Below are positions 51,061 to 62,630 of a stretch of 64,000 bases of DNA, in pieces. Location: the NCBI RefSeq assembly GCF_014839805.1, contig NC_051117.1, positions 1,178,001 to 1,242,000 on the forward strand, written 5' to 3'. Source of the DNA: Manduca sexta (taxonomy: Eukaryota; Arthropoda; Insecta; Lepidoptera; Sphingidae). The position numbers were made by a program, and so were the translations under genes. Below the pieces are notes generated by a model that was not told the origin of the DNA, made no database searches, and saw only the letters and a program-made list of their open reading frames with translations. Position 1 is the first letter of the stretch; every line of letters begins with the position of its first letter.

Positions 51061-51447
51061 ACTGGCACTGTTTAGAGTAAACAATGTTATTTGAACAAGG
51101 TCTGCTTTTGTAATGGTAAATGGAAATGTTTTAATAGATTTAGCTTATTATGCAAGTACATTTAGTTGTGTACTTTACTTTAAGTTTGGTCGGACATTTA
51201 TTAGTGTTTTTTTAACATGTTTTAAATATTTTTTTAATCTTAAGGTAATAAATACATTTAAAATACATCTCAATTTTGTAAAGCAAATCTATATATACCA
51301 CTTACTTTCCACTCATGGACCCGATCCCCCATAATCTATCAAATCCGCCCTTGTATTATCCCATAAAGTTTCACCTCTAATAATCTAGGAAGTATTACTT
51401 TCAGTACAATTTAGTACTTTGGATAACCCAACATCAAACAATTCACT
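51061..51447. other. AT-rich intron DNA
   Basis: A 73-codon + frame at 51113-51334 is phenylalanine-, leucine- and isoleucine-rich and typical of T-rich noise. No other feature. Confidence 0.5.
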
Positions 51448-51485
51448 CTAGTTAGTAGTTAGTAGTAGTAGTTAGTTAGTTAGTA
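51448..51485 (+). repeat. TTAG/TAG microsatellite
   Basis: An irregular run of GTTAGTAGTTAGTAGTAGTA and GTTAGTTAGTTAGTAC, mixing 3-, 4- and 7-base periods. The tetramer TTAG is one base short of the insect telomere unit TTAGG, and there is no TTAGG run, so this is not telomeric. Confidence 0.7.
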
Positions 51486-51635
51486 CTTTAGCATTAGCAC
51501 TGTCCAGACCCTTAATAAATCCCTTTCATTGTTTTTTTTAAACTGTACGAAGGCATTCTTTATGTTCAACTAAGATTTAGTTGCTCCCTTACACCGTAAA
51601 TTCATGAAGTTTCTAATAAAGATCTTTCATCCGTC

Positions 51636-51679
51636 AACGGTTTTTTAATTTTTTTTTTGGTTTAACGGTTTTTTAATTT
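51636..51679 (+). repeat. Short direct repeat, AACGGTTTTTTAATTT twice
   Basis: The 16-mer occurs at 51636-51651 and 51664-51679, a 28-bp period separated by a T-run. Probably replication slippage. Confidence 0.6.
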
Positions 51680-54600
51680 ACCTTAACGCTTAAATAATGA
51701 AAAAGTATTCAAATATACGCGTCATCAATAATGATGGACAGTTACAAGCAAACAGTACCGTTGGCTTTCTCAAAATATTTTTTAATGGTGGAAAAATATT
51801 ATCACACTTCGAGTGATCAAAAATTAAGTATGTGTAAAGTTCAAGGCGGTATTGAAATTAAAATTGACGTAGAATATTATTATTGTACGCTAGTTAATAC
51901 ACGCTGGTTCACCCGCGTAATTCCAGAAATAAGTAAAACTTATTCAGATATGCCTTAAAAAGTCTGTTAAGACAAAATAATTCGGAATTTGTCAATGAGT
52001 GATATTTATATAGGAACTTAAACGTATACGTATCTTTGAGTAGGCTTACGATCGTTAATTTTGTTAAATTCCTAGTATAGGCTTACGTAAATAGAAAAAG
52101 TCAAATTATGTTTAATATTTATTAGTATTGTCACAAATTAGCTAATTAATATAAACAATGCATCCCAATCCAAAGTATTTAACAACGCCAACATTAATTT
52201 AATGTTGTTTATTATTATATTATTTGTTAATGTTGTATGCAGAGAGAATTGGAATGTAAAATATGACTGACATCTCAACTATGACGATACTGGTATATAA
52301 TGTAGGCGGGTCCAGGAAATGCTATAATCAACGTCAATATTAGCGAGTAATAAATCTTTATTTATAGCATTTTTAGTTTAATGTTATCTACATTCTAAAA
52401 ATGTGATTCAACCTACCAAGGTTGCGAATTAATCTTAGGCAACGAAACTGCAATTCATTTTGTGTTCTCTTCACATAAGTCTTATAACACAATTTTCAAT
52501 GTATCCGTTAATCTCATAAAACACGTAACGGATTTAGTCTATATAGAATTCAATCGAAACTCTGGCGCGGCCAGCCAAACTTCATTTCTTTCACCCGCTC
52601 ACACATATATATTATAGTCTGTGTTGATAACTCCGTCCTTTGGCAGCCCTCATTGCCAATTCCGTTCTGACCAGTTTACGTTGAGCCATCGCAGTTCATT
52701 GCCTCCCCTCAGCGCCGTTGTTGCACCGAACGTCGCGGGGGACAAGGTGGTCCAACGGAAATGGTCGCTATGCTTAGCGCCAGGGCTGCCAGATTAGTGA
52801 AATTCGGTTTGGGGACAAATTGCGAGATTTTCGGATTAGCATAGTCGAGTAAGATTTTGTTCGGGTCACTCGCGACGTTCCCTTTGTTCCGTATCGATTG
52901 TACTGCTTTTATAGCTTTGAATAAATTAAAACTAAGCTAGTCTGCGTCATAATTTTAATTACACTAAAATATAATTAACATTAACAACGTACGGCAGGTT
53001 AATTAAAAAGTGTCCCTAGATAATTCGTTTGAAAAACACCAGTCCGTTATATTAAAAAACTTTTCCATTATTTAACTACTGGTTTTCATAAAATATTAAA
53101 ACAGGTATAAAGTGTTTATGTAATTAACACTATACGTCTGGATTCAACCGTAGCGAATGCAACATAATATGAATTATTTATTGAAGTTAATAATAGAATT
53201 TTAAACTCCGCACCCGAAGGTCGTTCGGTAACCGCATCACATAACACAGGTTTAATGTATTAAACACATTTTTAATTATAAAATTTATATTTAGGAATAA
53301 CTGACCGAATGAATAAGCGTCATGGAGTTTATTCTAAAGAACCTCAGGACATGGGTGATGCTTTAGAGGCGATAATTGAAATTTTTCGAAAGGGTACCCG
53401 ACACAACATATAATTACTAATATGCATAAATAAGGTCTACAGATCGTTCTAATGATAATTAGATTCTACATAAATACTTCATAAAGGGAAGCCGGCAAGA
53501 ATAGGGTACCGGACTCATTTTTGTTATTTACTATTATCAAATATTTACTTAATATAAATTATAACACAGAAGGAATTATTTAAATCCGGTAAAAAATCAA
53601 CAAGTTATGAGTCTTTGAATTTCGGTGGAAAAGGTAATTTACAAGAAACAGAAAAGAGGCAAAATACCCACATGTGACGTCATCGGGAATTACGACGCGT
53701 GCTAAAGAAAGAGAGGAAGCGATATTCCCACATCACGCCCACTTCTGTACATTACAATATTTTAAATATGAATTGCTCGCTCATTTTTTAACCAATTTTT
53801 ATGCAGTTTTCGCAGCAGTGCTTCTATTTCGTATTATTAACCATTACATATAGAATAATGTACAAAATCAAGCATAGGCCGGTCCCCTATTAGGTTATAT
53901 GAATATTTGCCGTGATACGTGTAAATCGTTCTTGCCATTCTTATTGATAGAATAAACATAGAAAGAACAAACCTTTGTTACACATAGGCGTACGGTGTTC
54001 GAGCAATAAATGAAAGAAACGTTCATAGTCAAACTAAGTAAATATATAACTAACTAAACTAAATAGTCCCCATGCTAAGAATAATCTGGTAACTTCTGAA
54101 TGTAATCAGTTAGACCGATGTAGCATGTAAGGTCTGGCGCAGATTAACTACTAATGCTTAGAGAAAACGCGATCCGCACATTTTAATTTTTTGTTCACTA
54201 CGTAAAAATATAAAATAATGTAAAAAATGCTGGGTTTGTGTTTAGCACTAGATTTATTTGAATAAAAAGCTTAGGGCATTTATTATATTTTACGTACGAT
54301 AATTCCCAAAGCAAACTAGTAAAAATACACGAAACAAACACAAGATCAGCTTGATTTATTGTTGCCTGGAGACATTAAAAAGTTGGAAGCTCTGTAAAAA
54401 ATATGACAGGGTTTAAATCCTTATTCATAAAACAACTACGATGTTAATTGATATTTTTTGTATGGATAGTTGTAGGGTCTGTTTTAATTTATCGGAATTT
54501 ATAATGAAGTACTTACACCAATATCAAGATTGAAGATAATTGCGTTGTTAATTTTGAATTCTCTGTGTATTTTAATTTTAAAACATATAGATTTAACTTT

Positions 54601-54924
54601 AATTAAGTATTGTTTATGAATTTTCCAACTGTGTTTATCATTGTAGCTTCATTAATATAACGTGTCCGATTTTCCTTAATTCAATTAAGACACCTAAAAG
54701 TCGTCAACGGGCAACCGATCTTAGTCAATTTGCTATCGGTGCCCATCGCGCATGCGGACTTACGTTCGATAAATAAAGCTGCATCGGCGGTAAAATATCC
54801 GACAGGTTGCCAAAGGTTGCTAACGCCTGTTCGCATAATCATATATTATTATGACATGATCTTCATTACAGCCTCAATAATTTTCATAAAAACATAAGCT
54901 GATAAGACAATGAGGTACATTATG
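51680..54924. other. AT-rich intron DNA
   Basis: Contains one CRE octamer (53675-53682) and a mild GC-rich stretch at 52630-52790 (AACGTCGCGGGGGACAAGG). No exon, RNA gene or named repeat is supportable. Confidence 0.45.
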
Positions 54925-55182
54925 AAGGCTAGCATCATGAATGGATTTGACATACAATATTACCCATGTGACTACCTCGGTATGACACTGCTCAGAGGCC
55001 CCGGGTTCGAGTTTCGGCTTTAGCAAAGCGACTGGGCATTGATGCTCAGTATAAACCAGGAGTTGTGCCCAATATGGTGATAGGGGACGACCCCTGCCAC
55101 ATCGTAGAATGGAACACACTTGGCAAAAATTGGGTGCCCTGGTTGCCTACCCCATTCATGGATAAAGATGTGATGTATGTGT
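54925..55182 (+). mobile_element. tRNA-derived lepidopteran SINE
   Basis: A polymerase III B-box is present in CTCAGAGGCCCCGGGTTCGA (ends 55010). The body continues GGGCATTGATGCTCAGTATA, AGTTGTGCCCAATATGGTGA, ACATCGTAGAATGGAACACA and TTGGGTGCCCTGGTTGCC, then ends near TGATGTATGT at 55180. This order and wording match a widespread lepidopteran SINE type (Metulj-like in butterflies). The A-box half is poorly preserved and the left boundary is uncertain by some 40 bp. Frames of 64 and 81 codons across it are shadows. Confidence 0.8.
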
Positions 55183-56067
55183 GCTCAATAACCATGTATA
55201 CATACGTTAAAAAACGAAGTGAAAATGTTAGTTTTACTGGTTGGGTGTGGTCAGTATGATTCCAATAGCTTTATAATCTCTTGTTAGATAGTCCACAATT
55301 CTCGTAAGATCGACATCCCATGGTTCTTGCATTGCTGTTAATACCATCAGGAGCAGAAGCACATAAAAATAATACTATTAATATCAACACGTTTTTTATT
55401 TCATATCTGCATTTAAAATACAACGTGCTACGATTACAAACATAACAAATGTTTACGAGAATTAGGTTTCCTTCCTCGATGTATTTATAATTAATGAACC
55501 TGGGCTTGAATTCGCGCGGAATAAACAGATATCGTCATCTCTGTGTGTTTAATTTAGGATACACCTGTGTTGCCCGGTGGATTCATTTTAGGGTAACGGA
55601 ATTGTCTTACTAAGACAGATATACGGATGGTGCATTAGTTGCGCCCGTGCTTACCCCTTCGACGTTAAATCTTCGTGTTTTTTCCATGGCATTGAAAGTT
55701 ATAAAGATACATACATTGTTGTCGCGAAAAAACCCACATTTTCTATAAGCAATTGAAGTGATATTGTTACTGCAAGTGACTCACTTGCTACCTCACGACT
55801 GACCTGTGTGACGCCTTCGTTTATACCATTACAATCTATATTGTTGCCCTATGGCTTAACACGAAGATTTGGCTAGGGCAGCTCTTTCCTCGCGTACTAA
55901 CTACTTATCTATGAGCTTTCACTGCACTTCTAATTAAAAAAAAGTGAAACACCTCATTCCCTCTTTACTATTCAAGCGACACCATCCAATTTGTCCACCA
56001 ATGTCGGTTTAATATACGTTTTCGCCACGTGTTATGATTATTGCCCCGTTAATTGGGTCAAGCGCGA
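55183..56067. other. AT-rich intron DNA
   Basis: No supportable exon, RNA gene or repeat. Confidence 0.5.
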
Positions 56068-56099
56068 GGGGTTGTAGGAGGGGGCCTGGGGGGGGGAGG
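56068..56099 (+). other. G-rich tract with G-quadruplex potential
   Basis: G4 at 56068-56071, G5 at 56080-56084, G9 at 56088-56096 and G2 at 56098-56099 make a 32-base G-rich run on +. The nine-G tract can be split into two G4 runs, giving four runs. One loop is 8 nt, slightly beyond the strict 7-nt rule. Confidence 0.5.
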
Positions 56100-56402
56100 C
56101 GTTGTCTCACCCTCCGTGGAACTGAAGGTCGAGATAGTTTTACGTGCCAGTTTAATCGTTTCATACATGCTGTCATAAATGAATTTATTTTTAGATACGT
56201 TGATTAGTTTTCCTTGGCGGGCTTAATGGGTTTTGGGTTACTTTGTTTTCCGGTATTTGTGGGTCAGTTTTTATCCCGCAAATCGACACCGGTCGGACTA
56301 TTGCATCGGGGGATTCATGTGGGTAGAACTGCGAGTATATCCTAGTAGATTATAGATAGTTATGCTGCAACTAATTTTGTTTCTTGTATTCGTATACCGG
56401 GA

Positions 56403-56440
56403 TTAAGGGACGTGCCCAGCAGTGGGTCAAGTATTGTAGT
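56403..56440 (+). mobile_element. Interspersed repeat tail fragment
   Basis: AAGGGACGTGCCCAGCAGTG followed by GGTCAAGTATTGTAG matches the terminal wording of the SINE-like repeat at 37480-37520 (GGCCCGTGCCCAGCAGTGG). Only about 35 bp are recognisable. Confidence 0.45.
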
Positions 56441-58815
56441 AGTAGGAAGTAAATTTCTCAATTTATCAATTCAATACCTTACAGAACATTGTAATTTAAA
56501 GGTGTGGGCAATGTTGCTACTGTCTATACATCGTCATGATCCTTACCAGTCGGTGACCAATTCCCTCGTCCTACCATTCTGGTATAAAAACACAGGACGA
56601 TCGAATAAAACGCGTACCAAGCCTATGAGCAAATAAAACTATAAATCAAACACGCAAGAACAAAGCAACAATCGCGAGCTATAAAACATCACTGTTAACA
56701 AAACCTCTTAATGCATTTTTACGTGGAAACTTTTCATAAAGGAAACCAGTACAACACGATCCAAATTTCACCTATGAGTTATGCGCGCCGTAAATCTTTC
56801 ACTATGGCAACAAGTCGTAAACAACCGAAATGGGTCCACGTATAAGGTTAAAAATAAAATCCCAGGCCTTGTAGATAGCTTTGCAGCGCGACGTCACTCG
56901 ACATGACGCCAATGACGTCACTGCTCTGAGTGACGCCTGTTTGGATATTATAAAATGTCTCATGGTGACGCCGATTGTTTAAATATAGGAAGGTATGTAA
57001 ATAATAGTTATAAAGGTATCACGCCCACATTCTGTTGCGTTTGATTTTGCGGTTGGAAAATCCAATTCCGCATGTCCACTGAAAACGTAAATTGAGTGCC
57101 AATTTGCCGCAGTTACGCATGTTGACTAAAGTGTCGATAATTTGTGCGTGCGACTCAAAATAAACGTCATGGATATAAATATTCCCGCATGACATATTAT
57201 TCTATTCATATGACATTAGGGATGCAATAGGTACTGATGTCATCCATGGACAAACATGAAACTAATATGTAGTAAATAAAGGATAAATCATAAATAAATC
57301 ACTAATTATTTGCGCATGCTCACCGCACTGTACGTTGTAAAGAAATCCGTTACAATTTTTTTCATTCAATGAACTTACAAATCCTTGTGAGTTCATTGCA
57401 TAATTTAGGAATGAAAGAGTCAAAACAGACCGTTATTGCTGTTGGTGAATCACCAATCGTTAACAATCATCAACATATCAACAGCTCCACGGCAACACCA
57501 CGCACACATACCGTCGAAAGACATACAAGAATCTAAGACATGAACATACAAATAGCTTGCTGCATATGGCTAAAAAATTCACACTATTGGCATCACGCCC
57601 GGACTCTTGCACCAGGTTAGGTAATGCACCACGTCACGACGGCGGTGTGGGCAGAAGCTCTCGACCACGATAAATCAGTTCCCTGTACGCGCTAATTGTG
57701 GATCGTATGCGTCCATCACAATAATAGTCGCAGATGTAATTCATTGGCTGCCCATGCCGAATCGTTGGGTTATTTGTGTTTTGTAGTTTCAGTTGCTTTG
57801 CGAACTATTGTTTTGCAGAACTGTCAGGTTACCGGATAATTGTCAGTTGGATTTCTGATTAGATGTTTACGTTTCGTAGTCAGAGTAGGGACTAATGTAG
57901 TGTTCCTGGAACCACTCAATAATCAAATTCGTAGGAAATGTAAATTAACGTCAAATCCAAACAATGTTATTGTGCTCGGAGTAAAACTTAAACATTTGAT
58001 TCTGATGAAAAAATCGGTAGCACAAAAACTAAACATCGTTTCAAAAAGCCAGCTGAAAATCAAAACGAGCAAACATCAGAATGATGCGCAGCGTAACAGT
58101 AACAGTCTATCAAATGTTCGTTTCATTGAAATCTGCGAAGCCAAAATACGATATCATACTCGTGTATTTACACGAAACATTTTAGTTTTTGTTTATCATA
58201 CGGTACAGCATCATCATTTATCATATGTTCATCAAACGGAATGGTACGTTTGCAATGAACGCTAAACCCCTACGGGATGTATGACGTGTTGCCTTCATCA
58301 TTTTCTGGATGTTGTTCCTGTCTTTGTATGATTAGGAATGCTAGAATTGTTTAAGCCCGGCTTTGGAAGATTAATCGTAACAGATTCTCAGAAGTTCGGT
58401 GTTTGTTATTATCCCGCATCCGTAGGTGATGACAATCGCTTTAAGAGTGGATCGCAGCATTATATTTTGCCTCTATGAATTAAAACTAAAGTGCATTGTA
58501 TAGTTCAAATACGCATATACAGTAAATCTACATTCTCAAATGTTATATTTTCTATGTTATCCTGTATTTTTAATAACATTATTGATGAATCTCTATGATT
58601 CAGTCAACATAAAGTTTTAGATCATTTAATTTTAAAGTCTTTATAAATCTGTGAAAGGCCGTGAACAAATACATGGTTAATAACGCCATCCAATCTTCAA
58701 GTAAAGCAATCCTCAATAAAATAATACAATCACTCTAAAAAAATCATACAACTGAAATATACCAAGATCCCTTCACAAAATAACCCCGAAGTCACAGCCA
58801 GTTCTGATATCAGTA
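56441..58815. other. AT-rich intron DNA
   Basis: A CRE pair, CGACGTCA at about 56889 (one mismatch) and TGACGTCA at 56913-56920, lies 24 bp apart. A 141-codon + frame (57840-58265) begins at TTG and has no recognisable domain. A small GC-richer stretch is at 57590-57680. Confidence 0.45.
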
Positions 58816-59259
58816 TTGATATTCCGCATACACCCCCATAAAATCTTGTATGTAGGTTATGTACACTGGCAATCCTTTGAGTATTGTTTTTCTTTCAAGG
58901 TAAAATTTCCCTTACACAGCCTCGATCCCGCAAGGATTTTGATCATTGTTTCTGTGTTATTACTGCCGAGATCTTCGGATTTTGTATTAACTTCTTATTT
59001 ACAAGATATCATAGTAATATGTAGTTTCTTTATTGTCTCCATTGTGACATTCGTCATCTGATAGTTGAGTGATATCAGTATCGTGTGTTGTCTAAGCTGG
59101 GTATCGTTCATCATTGCGATCATAACTTTTGAATTGATGTTATTTTTAACGATGTATTTCGTGATTTTGTTGTCCGAAAAACTACTAATTATTTTCTTGT
59201 GTGTTATTACGTCCGGTACTTTGGTGGTCTTGCTTTATTTTCCAACTGTCTTATACTGA
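58816..59259 (+). other. Hydrophobic open frame interrupted by a stop region
   Basis: Two + strand frames in the same phase (58816-59061 and 59065-59259) are separated by a single stop codon, giving about 147 codons open apart from one TGA. The product is strongly hydrophobic, with several stretches long enough to span a membrane (for example LLIIFLCVITSGTLVVLLYF near the C-terminus). It could be the relic of a multi-pass membrane protein such as a chemoreceptor, or an artefact, since T-rich DNA encodes F, L, I and V. No family was identified. Confidence 0.2.
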
Positions 59260-60005
59260 AGTCGACGGATATTTTCTGTACAATCTGATTCAGCATAGCA
59301 TACAAACGTATATTTCGTCACACGCGTTCAACCGAAAATAATATTGCACCAAAAAATTGCAATCAATTTTCCACACTCGACGAAATTGCTAATCGAATCC
59401 GCAACCATTAATATGATGTCACACGGCCGTCTGTGCTAAATACATTATCGATTCGTTGCAAACGCCGCCGAAACTATATTTTGCTGTCCGAATTCAATTT
59501 AGAGCGGTTACAAGTACCGGTTGACAGCTATTTAAAAATGCACATGTGTTTGGACCGATGTAAATCGATATGACGGATATAGCTGCTCTGTCCATGTTGC
59601 ATCAACGTTCTGAACTAGTTCGTATACGGGTGTAAATAGAGTTTAAACTCCTTCAGTGGATATTTGAGGATCGCGGAAGCCATTCCCTCTGTCTAAATAT
59701 AATAAGTGTACCAGGCTGACGTGTCCGTCTGTACACTGTTTTCGTACGTTTCATACATATTTCACCTTTAGGTCGCTGCTCTGTGATGTTTTAATTTAAA
59801 TAATTACTTCGTGTTTTGAATGTGTGTTTGTTGATTCATTAATTATTTATATTTGACTAATTGCCGATCACAGTTATGTATAAATATTTTGTACTACTAA
59901 TACACAATTTGGCCTACCTTACCAATACAGAAATTGGTTGTGATTTACGTTTCTTCAGGGTTATCAACCCTTATTTGTATAAATTTCAAAGAGTACTTAA
60001 TGGTT
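59260..60005. other. AT-rich intron DNA
   Basis: No feature that I can support. Confidence 0.5.
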
Positions 60006-60239
60006 TCATTTGAAAAACTCTAAAATATCTGTAATCTTCTGTATTTTGTCCTGTAAGTCTTCATTATTAGATACTTTACCTTCTATAATTACATTATTAT
60101 ATTGATCTCCTTCATCGTCTACTAAGTTTAGAAACATCCATACACAAAAGTTGTAATAAAATCGCATCCAGTGACGTCGTTCAGTCCAATGGCTCCGCTT
60201 TTTTTGCTTCCAGTCAGCCCTATATGAAAGCGGTGTCAC
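60006..60239 (-). other. Unrecognised 77-codon frame with protein-like composition
   Basis: The minus-strand frame ends at a TGA (60006-60008). Its last 30 codons read like a genuine C-terminus, with acidic VDDEGDQYNN followed by an amphipathic-looking helix ending ITDILEFFK. It opens at GTG rather than ATG; an internal Met occurs in HWMRFYYNF. It could be an exon or retrocopy fragment of an unrelated gene on the opposite strand of the calcium-pump intron. I recognise no family, and no poly(A) signal is obvious just downstream. Confidence 0.2.
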
Positions 60240-61178
60240 CCAAATAGGATTAGCTCGGACGTCGACCCCTCACTGAAGCCTATCGATACTCTTTTTTATC
60301 GACTGTCGATATCGAAGGCTAGAGAATGGCTGTCAATAGAATGTGCTGTCGTACGGTGAAAAGTAATCAATGTTTTACCGAGTAGCGTGGGGAATGCCGC
60401 CCGGGCGATATATTTCTATTGAATTTGTGGTTTTATTAAACACCTCAGTTTTTTTAATCTGGATGATTGAATTTGGTTCAGCGTTGGGTAGTTTCCTGCC
60501 TTTTTAAATGATTTTGTTGTAAATGTTATTACAATTTGAAAACTAAGGTTTATATAATGTACTTTATGGAATTCAGCAAAATTTCGATATCGCCAAATAT
60601 GTTCGTTGTTAAGGTGTGTTACAAAAAGACTCGCAAGAGCCTTAATCAGAAAGGTTCTTAAAAGAAATATATTTCTTGTACGATTTAAAGACTACTTACT
60701 TTGATGGACCCTTATACGTTTCAAAAATAATGCCACATTTACTAAAAATAAACGCAACAACCAAAACCAACAGCCCCGATCCAAAAAAACAATAAACCTA
60801 CACGTTCAAACGTAGTATTTGCTATCGCAAAGGAGACATAGAGAACATCTTCACCATCTGAATTCTGAGAGGCCACCGTGTGCCTATTGATTTTTCCCTT
60901 GTAACCAGGTTATAGAGATCCGAATCGCTGGTGGCACTTATGTAACGCCGAGTCGACAGCACTCGCCCTCTCGGCAGAGTGGGCCACGCTTAATAACGTG
61001 TCGGGAAAATCGCGCACGTGAAATATTATGTTTTATTCATGTATTGTTTTAATCTTATAATGTTTTATAGTTCTATGTATTTTGTTTGTAGCTTTTCGTT
61101 CTATGAGATTGATACAAAATGTTTTCGATCTTACTTCTTCCTTCTTACTCTCGTTTCAGTATTCACTGTTTTATTGAA
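60240..61178. other. Intron DNA
   Basis: No exon is supported. Short GC-richer stretches lie at about 60395 (GGGGAATGCCGCCCGGGCG) and 60940-60990. Confidence 0.5.
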
Positions 61179-61369
61179 CACTAGCGACCCGCCCCGGCTT
61201 CGCACGGGTGCAATGCTGACTATTTAATGGATGTTATTATTATACATATAAACCTCTTGAATCACTCTATCTATAAAAAAAACCGCATCAAAATCCGTTG
61301 CGTAGTTTTAAAGATTTAAGCACACATAGGGACAGAGAAAGCGACTTTGTTTTATACTATGTAGTAATA
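61179..61369 (+). repeat. Lepidopteran interspersed repeat ('CTAGCGACCCGCC' type)
   Basis: It begins CACTAGCGACCCGCCCCGGC, then CTTCGCACGGGTGCAATGCT. It continues AATCACTCTATCTATAAAA, CCGCATCAAAATCCGTTGCG, TAGTTTTAAAGATTTAAGCA and CACATAGGGACAGAGAAAGC. It ends TTGTTTTATACTATGTAGTA. This is a highly recognisable and abundant repeat of moth and butterfly genomes; its class is disputed and it has no coding capacity. The good preservation suggests a fairly young copy. Confidence 0.8.
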
Positions 61370-62429
61370 ATCATCTCTCCCATAGCTTGTGTTTTCTTTA
61401 GCCATTTCCGGATGTATGACTTCTTTTCATGAATTTGCACCAATTTTTATATGTCCACTCAAATCTTGTAACTAGTGATACAAAATCAAAAATACCTTCG
61501 ATTATGTAACAGCTAAAGCATTCACCACCACTAACAATGTACACAATAATATCATACTATCGGAAAATTTCTTACATCCCCTTAGTACTTTTCCCTAATT
61601 TGATATTTACAAGGGTCGTAAAATCGTCCCATCGTACGCTTTTAATACACCCCGTATTAATGGGTATTGAATCACCGCCATTCAACGCCTGTAAAAGTTA
61701 CATCTACATGAAATTTACGAGGGTCAGATAATACGTTTTGGGCGCTATGTTTTTTTTATTAAGATACATGTTTCTTTGTACTAAATTCTTTAGGCACATT
61801 TGTAGTATCGGAATTATTTAAACTTACGATAACTATCAAAAGTGAAACAAAAATGCCTGTATATAATATTATGTTTTCAACCTGACTTTCGTAATCAAGC
61901 TTACTTTTGGTTTTTCTAGGGACCTAACCTTTAGTATTAGTAGAAGATTCATCTATAGCAGTACAATGATTACTTTTCCACAATCAAGTCTGCGTTGGTT
62001 TTTTGGAATTTGAATTCTAACGCAGCTAGTAATAAGCGTGGGCAAATGATACAGTTAACGAAGCAATTATAAACGTGACAATAATTTAGGCTAAACTCTA
62101 TATACCTTCCGTTGACGTCACCACTGGTCCAATTGTCCACGTCCTGTGTTAACTGTTATTAACGATATTATGTCCAATGTTATTTGTTGAATGCTATGTG
62201 CGTTTCCAACGTAATAGTTTAGGCCCTTTGCGTGACGATACATTATGATACTAGGAAATTATAATTAAATTAGAAAAATCAACGAGAGATATTTGATAGG
62301 AGAGCTAATTGGGATGAATAAAGAACTTATCAGAGAAAACTATTACGAAAGACGCGTCGATTGGTGAAAGAAAAATTCTACACGTGACGAAAAAACAACG
62401 GTACTATCAATAACTGAAAAAAAAAAATT
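61370..62429. other. AT-rich intron DNA
   Basis: One CRE octamer at 62113-62120. No other supportable feature. Confidence 0.5.
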
Positions 62430-62630
62430 GTACCCAGCCGCCCGACCAGCTACTCCGGCAAATGGTTTCCTTGGCCACGGCTATCGACGGATCTATTTCC
62501 GTAGTCGAAGCGGCCGACAGCTGCGCCGCGACGCGCTATCAGTTATTCAGATATCGGGCCTATTGTAGTCGCGTGACCTTCAGCCGGCCGGTTAGCTGGA
62601 CTTTAGCTGATAGACAGCTAACAGATGACA
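62430..62630. other. GC-rich patch with a small inverted repeat
   Basis: GC-rich DNA (GCGGCCGACAGCTGCGCCGC near 62510). A perfect 8-bp inverted repeat, GTTAGCTG (62591-62598) and CAGCTAAC (62615-62622), encloses a 16-nt loop. A 70-codon + frame crosses it without recognisable domain. Possible regulatory element. Confidence 0.35.

Noticed and set aside
51448..51485. Possible telomeric repeat
   Set aside because: Units are TTAG/TAG mixtures, not TTAGG.
57840..58265. 141-codon + frame, the longest uninterrupted frame outside the transposon
   Set aside because: It begins at TTG, its first internal Met is far downstream, and no domain or splice context was recognised. Expected by chance in 64 kb.
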